Shown: in pieces, positions 36,201 to 45,100 of the stretch
How the letters are laid out: the number at the start of each line of letters is the position of its first letter
Numbering within the stretch: the stretch's first letter is position 1
Assembly (NCBI GenBank): GCA_905250125.1
Contig: CAJNOL010000919.1
Location: 1 to 64,000, forward strand
DNA: 64,000 nucleotides
Direction of reading: 5' to 3'
Origin: Rotaria sordida
Lineage: Eukaryota > Rotifera > Eurotatoria > Philodinida > Philodinidae
The notes under the pieces: model-generated
Seen by the model: the letters and a program-made list of their open reading frames with translations, nothing else
Databases searched by the model: none
Told to the model about the DNA's origin: nothing
Translations under genes and position numbers: made by a program

Positions 36201-38412
36201 AAAATTCCACAAGAACAATTTAAGATACGGCTTCATTCCTTAAGAACGAAGAAGAATATCCTTGCCTTTCGGTAGCGACAGATTCAATATCTACCTTACA
36301 ACTATGACTAGCTGTAGTTCTGCATAGAAGGCCAGCGTGACACATAGTTCTTGCCGTCGTCATATATAATAATTAACTACAAGAGTAGGTGTATGTCGTA
36401 ACGCAGTTAACACACTATCGGAAGGTCATGCGAGGCGAACAGCAATTAGTGACTTTTCAGGCTGGTAGTACCAATGCCGAATAACGTAGCCACTCGGTCA
36501 TGATAATTCTCATTTCTTAAGAACGAAACGCTCAGAAATGAGAATCCTGACGAACAGATACAATTTATTCTGTATGTGAGCAAGTCTACTAAAATTAGAG
36601 AGGAGAAGAATCATCGGAATAGTTTGACCGAGTGTAAAGAAATTTATAAACCATCCATAGATTTATAATCATGTTTGTGTTTTAAAGAATGTTGTACATT
36701 TTTTATCGAACAAAAAAAAAAAAACTAAAAAATGAACATTATAGATAAAGTGTTGATATTATAATAAGCAAATCTTGCCTTTCTTATCATTCAAGGTTGT
36801 TAGAATAAAAACTACTTTTCATTGGAATCTATTTCTGCAGAAATAATTGATTATCGATATTCTTCATTCTGTAGTCATATCACAAAAGTAATCTAGACAA
36901 CAAAAAGAATAAAAAGACATTCGGATTACTTCTTCAGGGGCTTGATATTTATTTCGATTGTTTATAAAAAAAATATGACAAGTTATTTTAATAATTAAAT
37001 GTTAGACATCACATATATATATATATAACAATATTTTGAAATTAATCCATCTCACACAAGACAAATCATACGATATCAAAGAGAAAAATAAATCCTACAT
37101 GTTTATTATACATAAAGATAAACAAAAGAGATAAAGAAAAGAAATACACATATACAGGTGAGAAGCTCGAAATTCATCATCTAGTAAAATTACTTAAATT
37201 TTATAAACTGACTCTAATAAAAACTTCGACATATTTCAACCATTGATCTATTCATAAAATCGAGATTTACCTAGAGAATAGTATAATTGGGAAATCGAAA
37301 TCATTTCTTTTTTTTTTTTTTTCAAATCTTTTCATATATATTCAAAAACTAAGCTCTTTAATTATACTATAATAGTGACATACGAAAGGAAAAAGGAATA
37401 GGTACATGTCATATCTTTAGTGAATAAATTTGACTGAATAAAAATTCTTTTGATATTGTCCTTGTTCTTTCAAACATTTATCTACAAAAAAAAAGAAAAA
37501 AACCCTGAATATTTAATCTCAATATAAATGTTTGTTTCGTTGACATATTCATGTAATTTTTTTTTTTTACATACAAACTTCAAATCTTTTTCTTTTTTTC
37601 TATTTTCAATGCAGGAATTCGATTCCGATTTTATTTATGATATTGATGATACACGTTCAATTTTAAGTGAACCAGCACCACAATATAGTACAAAATATCG
37701 TAAAGCCGTTCATTCACTTGATCGTTATAAAACTGATGATCAATCTCGTTATGTTCCAATAAATGAAGAATATCATTTACAACCATTATTACGTGTACGT
37801 AGTTTAAAAGCAATTGATCATCATACAATAAGTGCACCATCATCACCTATATTACAAACACGTTATCGTTCTTATGAACGTCCAAATGCTTATTATAAAA
37901 AGCAACATATAAATCAACAAGGATATCATGATAGTTGTCATCATAGTTCAATATCAAAATCTGCTAGTATGCCAAATGGTGGTTTTCCTGTACAAGGATG
38001 TGTAGTACAAAATTATATTCCTCAACAACCAGTTATATATCGTGAACGTGTTATTGATCGACATGTAGCTGAACGTAGTGCATCACGTGGTGATTCACAT
38101 CGACAACAACATCAACAACAACAACAACAAGAATCAAGTGGTGCAATGCAAACAAAATCAGCTGCTACATATGGACAAACACAAACACAAACACATCATC
38201 GATCATTACCTGTTCGTTATGAAACAACAAATGGTACTTCATCTAGTTATCGACAAGCAAATGGTTATAGACATGAACAATATCCGACATATTTTTATAA
38301 TGAACAACAAGCAGGAGGAGGAGGAGGAGGAGGAGGACGATCCAGTAGTTATCGTCAACAATCTTATGGAACTCATAATGTTGGACCACATCCAACACGT
38401 ATTGTTTATTAA
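14863..38412 (+). CDS. DMD: dystrophin N-terminal unit: tandem CH plus spectrin rod
   Basis: Exons: 14863-14917, 16187-16248, 16299-16394, 16466-16543, 16610-16794, 16859-17055, 18508-18674, 18734-18979, 19034-19221, 20782-21286, 21352-21537, 21593-21850, 21918-22005, 22065-22282, 22959-23094, 24159-24626, 26837-27222, 27295-27408, 27471-27653, 28235-28378, 28449-28647, 28705-28808, 28862-29014, 29075-29236, 29300-29428, 29512-29685, 29757-29912, 31782-31949, 32019-32198, 34014-34145, 35166-35333, 35389-35736, 35793-35930, 35999-36121, 37615-38412; all phases agree (7092 nt, 2363 aa). Dystrophin links actin to the membrane dystroglycan complex. CH1-CH2 (residues 19-245) has EREDIQKKAFTKW, NDIVDGNPKLTLALIW, FTTSWQDGLAFNALI and YPDKKSILMYI, the dystrophin/utrophin signature. 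Residues about 300-2098 are heptad-rich spectrin repeats with low-complexity linkers (e.g. exon at 24159). The last 265 residues, from 37615, are a Q-, S- and G-rich tail not known in dystrophin. Single-base exon edges are by eye. Confidence 0.85.
16159..16248 (+). CDS. DMD: dystrophin alternative 5' exon C (unspliced start)
   Basis: An ATG at 16159 opens MVSTRGSFVDEREDIQKK in frame with CH1, reading straight through the TTTTGTAG acceptor at 16186 used by exons A and B. Thus the same bases serve as polypyrimidine/acceptor for one set of transcripts and as codons for another. This may be a third N-terminus or just chance openness over 28 nt. Confidence 0.35.
17056..18507 (+). other. dystrophin intron with SINE-like repeat
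   Basis: A 1.45 kb intron between the CH2 exons. Apart from the repeat at 17901-18205, nothing is recognised; the ORF at 18043-18237 lies in that repeat. Confidence 0.7.
17901..18205. repeat. SINE-like dispersed repeat, copy 1
   Basis: About 300 bp matching 36245-36512 in the same orientation. Shared landmarks in order: AGAATATCCTTG, AGATTCAATA, CTTACAACTATGA, GAAGGCCA, GTGTATGTC, ACACTATCGG-like text, TGGCTGGT and TGTAGCCA. It lies in an intron and has no ORF. No tRNA A/B boxes were convincingly found, so the class is open. Confidence 0.7.
19222..20781 (+). other. dystrophin intron with foldback
   Basis: A 1.56 kb intron, GTAAGC to TTTTTAG. The first half is the foldback at 19454-20016; the rest is AT-rich with no gene. 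Confidence 0.7.
19454..20016. repeat. foldback element, family B
   Basis: Starts GAATAACTTTTCATAATAAC and ends with the complement ATCAAAAGTTATTC. The inverted arms (about 230 bp each) share CATAGAGA-CTGCAG, GAACAAGCTA/TAGAACAAG, CGAGAGTTATAAGACTTTTT and CATCCGGAA words. The spacer is short and no protein is encoded. Related termini occur near 7310. Confidence 0.85.
23095..24158 (+). other. dystrophin intron with microsatellites
   Basis: Contains (CTC)n/(TTC)n at 23382-23420, (TA)n at 23533-23552 and (CT)n at 23815-23838. The flanking ORF at 23708-23959 is low-complexity only. Confidence 0.8.
24627..26836 (+). other. 2.2 kb dystrophin intron
   Basis: Holds a foldback at 25668-25975 and AAG/CTT tracts near 24840 and 24930. 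The remainder is AT-rich with no gene seen. Confidence 0.7.
25668..25975. repeat. foldback element, family A
   Basis: The left arm (TTGCTACGGAGATATTGCAC and TTTTTTAAATGAATGCCATG) corresponds to the reverse complement of the right arm of the element at 3184-3498. The inner part has CTGTCTCTATGCAAAATTTT and GTCGAAAATCA, as in that copy. Confidence 0.75.
30021..30676. repeat. foldback element, family C
   Basis: The left end TTCAATCAATCTGGCTGATT mirrors the right end AATATCAGCCCAATTGATTG. Arms of about 190 bp share GTGATAGAGGACTCTTCAA, CGAAAAGGATCTTATC and ATGGCTAGAAGTCTGAAATT; an inner inverted pair (AGGTTGGC/GGCCAACCT) is near the centre. No ORF of note. Confidence 0.85.
31019..31352. repeat. 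GC-rich foldback element, family D
   Basis: Terminal inverted repeats TGTCAGAGATGTCCATCG frame 334 bp. The element is strongly GC-rich (GCGGCTGCC, CCGCGACAGCG, GGCCGCGGCAG) in an otherwise AT-rich intron. Inside the arms GGGGCTG recurs inverted. No ORF beyond chance. Confidence 0.8.
32199..33710 (+). promoter_or_regulatory. candidate internal promoter region of dystrophin
   Basis: The 1.5 kb before the internal first exon. The stretch 32755-32920 is locally CpG-rich (GAACGTCGAC, TAGCGCCGAG, CCTGCGCATG, AACGGGCGG, GCTCGCGC) against the AT-rich background. An (ATT)n run lies at 33193-33230 and (TA)n at 33463-33484. A promoter is inferred from position and composition only. Confidence 0.4.
33711..33884 (+). 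CDS. DMD: dystrophin internal first exon (short isoform start)
   Basis: An ATG opens 58 codons (MRTDVKLSTSSHSEPSHRYH to GLRQ) with gene-like codon use, ending at a GTATTA donor in phase 0, matching the next spectrin exon at 34014. It cannot be an internal exon. The preceding exon (32019-32198) ends in phase 0, and from the acceptor at 33686 (CATCTTCAG) that frame meets TAA, while from the AG just before the ATG it meets TGA. Skipping it keeps the long frame intact. It is therefore best read as the first exon of a rod-plus-tail isoform, like the internal promoters of vertebrate DMD. Confidence 0.6.
34146..35165 (+). other. dystrophin intron filled by a foldback
   Basis: A 1.0 kb intron; the foldback at 34357-34951 occupies most of it. 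Confidence 0.75.
34357..34951. repeat. foldback element, family E
   Basis: The left end AGTATGTCTTCTGTCCTCTG mirrors the right end AGAGGACAGAACACATACT. The arms share TGACGTACGTCATGG-like words, GGTCAATTTTTCGATTTC, GACAGAAAAGTATAT and CCTATCATTTGACATA. ORFs inside (34345-34599 minus) are mirror images of each other and not genes. Confidence 0.85.
36122..37614 (+). other. intron before the N-terminal unit's last exon
   Basis: A 1.5 kb intron, GTATGA to ATGCAG. Contains the SINE-like copy at 36245-36512; the rest is AT-rich, with (TA)n near 37015. Confidence 0.7.
36245..36512. repeat. SINE-like dispersed repeat, copy 2
   Basis: Second copy of the repeat at 17901-18205, same strand, in another intron of the same locus. 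Same landmark order: AGAATATCCTTG, AGATTCAATATC, CTTACAACTATGA, GAAGGCCA, GTGTATGTCG, CACTATCGGA, GGCTGGTAGTA, GTAGCCA. Confidence 0.7.
37615..38412 (+). CDS. DMD: last exon of the N-terminal dystrophin unit: low-complexity tail
   Basis: A 798 nt exon after CAATGCAG, phase 0 with the preceding rod exon, ending in TAA at 38410. It encodes 265 residues: an acidic start (EFDSDFIYDIDDTRS), then basic, Tyr- and Ser-rich text (SYERPNAYYKKQ), a Gln run (38103-38130), a QTQTQT tract, an eight-Gly run from (GGA)n at 38313-38336, and the C-terminus TRIVY. I know no dystrophin with such an end. The final I-V-Y would fit a hydrophobic (class II type) PDZ ligand, an inference only. Confidence 0.75.
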   Translation, partial: EFDSDFIYDIDDTRSILSEPAPQYSTKYRKAVHSLDRYKTDDQSRYVPINEEYHLQPLLRVRSLKAIDHHTISAPSSPILQTRYRSYERPNAYYKKQHINQQGYHDSCHHSSISKSASMPNGGFPVQGCVVQNYIPQQPVIYRERVIDRHVAERSASRGDSHRQQHQQQQQQESSGAMQTKSAATYGQTQTQTHHRSLPVRYETTNGTSSSYRQANGYRHEQYPTYFYNEQQAGGGGGGGGRSSSYRQQSYGTHNVGPHPTRIVY

Positions 38413-39110
38413 AAAAAATAATAACAAATGAGTTCATCCTATCTATATATTCTCTACTAGTAGAAAGAAAAAAATATGTTTGCTGTGCGTATACATGCGT
38501 TTTTTTTTCTTTTTCTTTTCTTTTTTTTTTCTCGACTAATTTTTAAATGTCGGTGTTAATGCGCAGTGGTTCTTTTATTAAAATATTAACAAAAACAAAA
38601 ACAAAAAAAAAAACAAAACATTTCTATTTCTTCATTTGTTCGAAACTTTGTACTAGTACGATTCGAATTTTTTTTTTCTTTTTTTTTCCTCATTCTCTTT
38701 AATAAAATATATAAGTATTTACTATAAGGAAATAAAACATTATGATTACACCTAATTCTTCTATACAAACTAATTCATGCATATGACGTTTATTTATCAT
38801 TGACAAAAAAAAAAAGTCATATGCTATTAAGAATGCTAAAAGATAAGTGTTAACACTAGAAGAAGAAAAAAAAAAACAATACAAAAAAAGATTGATCAAA
38901 TCAGCATCTGTACTATCAAAACAATTAATCCAGTCTTTTTCTTTTTCCATACTATTGACATAGAAGCGACAATTAGGACCTAAAATAATTGCTTGTCTCT
39001 TACATATTCTATTATTGTTCTTTAGTAAGCTAAACATACAACAAAATCTTTCATAGCATTGTCTTACACTACAAAGTATTTGTTCTTATTGATATTCTAA
39101 ATCTAAGAAA
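38413..39110 (+). terminator. poly(A) region between the two dystrophin units
   Basis: 698 bp after the TAA. AATAAA occurs at 38701-38706 and again at 38731-38736, each downstream of T-rich stretches. The segment ends TTCTTATTGATATTCTAAATCTAAG followed by AAAATG. This final AG could act as a cis or trans acceptor 3 nt before the next start. No ORF on either strand looks coding. Confidence 0.5.
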
Positions 39111-42100
39111 ATGAAGAAAATAGAAGATCAACCATATGATTTTATCTTATGTATTCAAAAATTATTATCATCTATATCAACTTTACGTAAATATCTATTA
39201 AATCTTAATGATATAGAACAAAATACATCAATACAAATTAAAAAACTTAAAGTAAGTAATACAAAAAAACAAAAAATACGTAAATTACTTCTAAATAATT
39301 ATTTATTCATACAAGATTTGCTTATGTGATAACATAGATAAAGATCAAAAACAAAATATCTAACAAAGTTTTCCATCTTACATATTTAAATAATCTATCA
39401 TTTGTGTATTCCGTGATAGTTTATAAATGATATTCTTTTTTTTCCTTGTCTCTACAATTGATTACTCCCAGAACGCCGATGCGTATACAAGTTAAAATAT
39501 AGTAGCCATTGTGTGTTCGATTTCCATTAGAAAAGGAGAACTTCATCCTTTTCTTCAGCCCTTAGGGTGAAAACAAAAAAAAAATGATGAAGAGAAAAAA
39601 AAAGCATAATAAAAGGATGAAGGAAATCGTTCATATAGTATTGCATCTTTTCTTTTTTTTTTTTTTTTGTTCTTAGTAGATGTTATAGAAGAATATTGGT
39701 ATTTTATAGGCTATAAAAGATACTATTATCAGTCTTACACCAGCTATTGAGACAGCAAGTCAATTGCATCCAACATCAACGCTTGTCAAACATTTGTCTA
39801 ACGAATATTTACGTTTGTATAATGATTATAAAAAACATTATAGTCTTACAATGGTTAATACGGTTATTTTTAAAGAATACAAACAATCAATAGAAGATTT
39901 ATCTGTTTGGTTAACATCAACAAATACTAATCTTCAACAAGTTTTACAATCAGTCAATAAACAACAAACATTATCTATTATTAAAGTATGGATTATTCTT
40001 GAATAAGACAAGAGTATTATATATTGAATCAATCTTGTTTCCTTTTTTTCTTTTCATTATCAAAGAGATCCGTTCTATGATAGAGAATAAGGAAATGACA
40101 GAAGAGGATAGATAAATAAATACAATAGAGAAAATAAATGTGAAATCAATAGATTTGTCTGAATATCTTTTCTTTTATCATTAAAAATCAAGGTAACTTC
40201 AAATTTTGATTGATAAACATGATTTTCTATCTCTGCTGTGCTAACCAATAAAAATTTTCAATATGTCACTGTTTAAGTTAACATAGTATTTTAATAAATT
40301 GATGGGATCTATTCGTTGCATGAGTCATTTCTATAACCATAATACTATTCTATCCTTTATATTTTGTTTTTACATACTAAATCGTCTATGACTTTTATAT
40401 ACGAGCATAGTAAATGAATCAGTTTGATTAATCTGAATAAATTAAATCATTTTAATTACAAATTAGAATACTTCAATATTTTTACTTCTATAAAAAGAAT
40501 CATTCCAATCAAAAGGATTAAATCTTTAATATAAAGAATTTATAATTTGTTACTAGTAGTAAATATTAATGTCGTTATCAACATGCACGATTGAACAAAT
40601 AAATTTCTTTTTTTTTTTTTTTTTTTTGCTATCAAATAGAATCTTGATGAATTAAACAAGTATAAATTATTATTAGAACGTGCTACAATACTCTATCAAA
40701 CAATGGCTGTAGATTTACCAGACATACAAGCACAAGAGATGATGAATGAAATTATTCATATCAAAGAACAATGGCAAATACTTATTGACAGATTAAATAT
40801 ATTTAATGAAAGGTTATTATAGTGTCTAAAATTGTTTTCAAAAAAAAAAAAAAAGAAAATATCGATTTTATCGTCTTTATGTTACCGGAAAAAAATTTAA
40901 TGAGCCATTCTTTTTCAATTTAAATAATTTTATTATATACGAATTATTGTATTTCTATAGTCTTTAAAAAAAAAAGAAATCTTGATAAGTGTTTCGATGA
41001 ATATTATTATCTAAATTGAATAATAATAGTCTTTTGTTTTTTTTTTTGTTAGAAATTCATCATCCGAATCAGTTAATTTAATGAATCCTCAAGTTTCGAA
41101 TTATTTAACAAAAGAAAATCAAATTTTAGTTCAATCTATTGAAAATTTGTTTGCATTAGGCACACAATTAATTAATCAACAAGAAAAAATCAAAGTTAAT
41201 ACTTTATCTGATAATAATCAATTTCTTTCTCAAATTAAAGTTTGTTTAAATAGGAAAAAAAAATAATATTTAAAATTTTTATACTTTTTTTTCATTTTAT
41301 TTTAAAGGAATGTGAAGCAGAAATAAATCGTGTAAAAAATTTACTTGATAATACAACAACAACAACAGAAGAAATTAATCATTCATTAATTGAACAATTA
41401 ACAACAGTAAATTTTTACTATCATCTTGTTTTCTTTCTCTATACTATAATTATTATAGCTTGCTACATCAATTACAACAATTCATATTCAATTAGAAAAT
41501 TATACTGAACAACAATGTAGATTTCTTTTAGAATTAGATTCATTTATTGACTGGTTGAAAAAATTTACAGATGAATCTAAAACAATGGATAATCAAGTAA
41601 AAAACAAAAAAAAAAAAGAATAAATTTGTGTCATAAATATTTGTTTGATCATAGACAATTCAATTAGTTTTAAATGAACGACAGAAATATTTTGATGAAT
41701 TAATTAAATATAATCAACAAAATGATTTTGAAATAAAAGAAAAAATTCAATATTTAATTCATATGTGGACTAAATTATCATCAATGAGTAAGTTTGATGA
41801 TGATGATGTAAGAGAAACTTTTCTCTTCAGCTTCGTTTAAGTCAAACACTCATCAACTATAATTTCATAACCATCTGCATTTAGTTAATTCACTTAGTTT
41901 AATCATCACCTCATTGATAGCAAATAGAGATCAACTAAGAAATCTCATGATGATTTTTTTTCTTTCTTTCTTATTGATATACAACTTCAATTCATGTCCT
42001 ATGTACTATATTTCATCCTTCTCCTTTTTTTTATCCAATGTCTTGTTTCTATTGAATCTGGCGATGGTTACTAATTATAATCTTAGAAGAAAATTTATGA

Positions 42101-45100
42101 CTAACACATATTAAAAGAGACCAGGCATACTACACCAGGGAAAAGCGAGAGAGAGAAAGAGAAAGAGAGACAAAGGGGCAAACATATATAATTGAATTTT
42201 TTTCTTCTCTAGTCTTTTCGTCATATTCTTCAATGCTTACTTGTCTAGTACAGGAAGTTAAACACTAATACTTGAGTATGTCCTTATTTCCATGTTTTTA
42301 TTTTAAGTAGATCTTATTAGTAACCTCTCGAAGAAAAATCAACTCATGTTTTAATAGAGAGAGAAAATAAACTGTTGTCAATGATTCGTGAACGCAGTAA
42401 CAAATTGTCTTTCGATGAGTTTTTGATGATACACAGCAACTGATATTACAATAAATACATATTACTATAAACAACGTTTCACTGATCAGTTGAATGTATA
42501 TATATGTATAACATGTACATATACATATACATAGCTTGAGGTGTATTCATAATGATGATTTCGTTTTCTCTTATTCTTTCATCTATTGAGTGAACACATA
42601 TAACTTGAGGTTCCTATTCTCTCTATTCTCAATTTTTTTCTTTTTACATCATTACAGAGTAATAGTTCACCTTCTTACACATTTCCTCTTCATAAATTGT
42701 AGACATTGTAAAGTTGTCGTACGTTCTCGTCCCTTTTTTTTTTTCTTTTTTATATTCACCTTCTTTTCTTTTCTTTTCTTTTCTTCTTTTTGTTATAGTC
42801 ACTGACTCTTCGAATATAGTGACTACGCAATTGCCTTCGGCAATACCATTGTTATCATCATCATCATCATGTGCAATTGAAAATCAACATAATTTACTTG
42901 AACAAGCACAAAATTTATTAAATACTATTGTACAATTAGGAAATCGTCAAGAAATTGAACAACATAAACATAACATTCAAGTAAAATAAAATATGATTCT
43001 TTTCTTTTTTTGTCCTATATAAATTCTTTTTCTTTTAAATAGTCTTTTTTAACACATTATAAAGATTTACAAGTATCTGATTTGAACTCAATTCTATCTG
43101 ATGCAAGTATGTATAAATATTTATATTTATTCTTCTTCTTCTCGTTTTATTATCGTTTCTTTGCATAGCATATAATGAACTTGCCAATCGGCAATTAATA
43201 CTGCAACAAATGTTAATCGATACATCTCATATAGATCATCTTCGTATAAATTTTGTTACTCATTTTCATACAGAAAATAATGCTATAACAGCTACTAATG
43301 AAATAGTAACATTAATTGATAAATATCCAAAAGAAATGACAAGTCAAATTCGTCAATGGTTAAATGAACAACAAAGAAATCATATTGTAGTACCATTAAC
43401 AAATGATGATATATTGAAAAATATTGATGATTTTGAAAAATATCTAAATGAATTAGAAGAAAATTTTCTTCAATATCAACAAAATGAAAATAATCAAATG
43501 AAATTAAAGGTTTTGTATTTTTTCTATGAAAAAAAAAAAAAAAATTTTTTTTTTGTTCTCTATTAGAAACTTATTCAACAAATAGAAAATCGACCAAATC
43601 TATCAGATAATTTAATTAATGATAATAAACAACGTATAGAATATTTACAAAAACGTTTTGTTAAAATAAAAAAACAAATCGATGATATTCGAAAAAATAA
43701 TCAACTAATAAAAACAAATATTGATCATACTATTAATAATATTGATATATTAATAAAAAATATACGAAATATAGAAGAACAAATTCAAAATAATGTTAAA
43801 CAACCTATGCATGATTATGAAAAACTTATTCTTGATTGTCAGGTTAGTTTTATATTTTCTATTGAGATCTTAATCTAAAAATGATGAGATCACATGAAAA
43901 TAATTCTATCATACACTTATTATTATTTTCTAATAAGTTTCAATCGGAAATTGTTAAACTATGGAAATATAAATATAATATCAGTATTTTATGATTAATG
44001 CTAGTTGAAATCAACTGTAAAGAGTGGACGCCAGAAGTATTGACTCGATTTGTATAAGAAATTTTTCTAAAGTGAAACACGTGGTTGTAAATTTGTTTCT
44101 ATGATGAAAATATGCAGCAAAAGACGCTCTACAAAATAACTATTGATTGAGCTCGCTAACTCATCTAATAAGAAAGTTATAAGCTTAGAAATATTCTTCA
44201 CAAAACATAAAAATTAATCATGACCCTTCTAGAACAAAAAAAAAGCTTGTTAGCGCAGCTTCTTTGAAGCTGAAATGTGGAACTTATATATATCCTTAAA
44301 CCTTAATATTCTAATGCATCATATGTAAACTGAAAAATTTCATGTACACTATAATTCTTTTCATTGATAAACAATGACAAGAGCGAGATTTGGTTATTTA
44401 TGTCTACATTTAAAATAGAAATTTTTTTTGTTTGAGACCGCTCTATTTTTCTTTTGCATTGTTGTTATTCGCTCATTATCTTTCATTTTTATTATTATAA
44501 TCATTGAATTAATTGGGAAATATATCTGTTTTACATATCCACTACATCTACAGCAGATCTTATGCACTATTATATATTAATCAGCTCACAAATAATGACG
44601 TTGATTATCTTTCAAAATTATAACTTGATCAATTTTTCAAAACAAAAAAAAACTAGAAAGTCTAACGTCAGTAATGTGGGCCTACATTGCTATGTGTCTG
44701 TAATGGAGAAGGAGAGGTGAAGGAGCCGCAAAAACTTGAACTTAAAACTTACTCTCACTATGTTCTTCGAAAATATATGTGAGTTCCACAAAAATTGATG
44801 GACTAAATTAAATTACAGCTTTACATTTATAATTCTCCAGTCATATACGTCCTTTTATGTTTATCATTTTGATGTTGATTTTGTAATCATTCAGTAAAAT
44901 TAATAGAACCATCACTTTGTATTAAACTCTTTGTAGAAAGCCTATCCCAAAACATAACATTATTTGGATATTTTACCTTTACGAATTCTCTTAGATCGAT
45001 AGAAATTTCAGATGGATCTTCAGCATAAACTACATCATTTTTACTATTTTGAATATCTTCTATTGTAAATATTCTCGAAAAATCAGTTTTAATAATTTTC

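Noticed and set aside
38078..38431. Plus-strand ORF rich in His, Asn and Glu
   Set aside because: Shifted-frame shadow of the dystrophin terminal exon; the in-phase frame continues the rod and has better codon use.
41788..41807. Donor GTAAGA at 41808 as the exon end
   Set aside because: It would leave phase 0, but the next exon at 42799 needs one leading base; the GTAAGT at 41788 gives the right phase.
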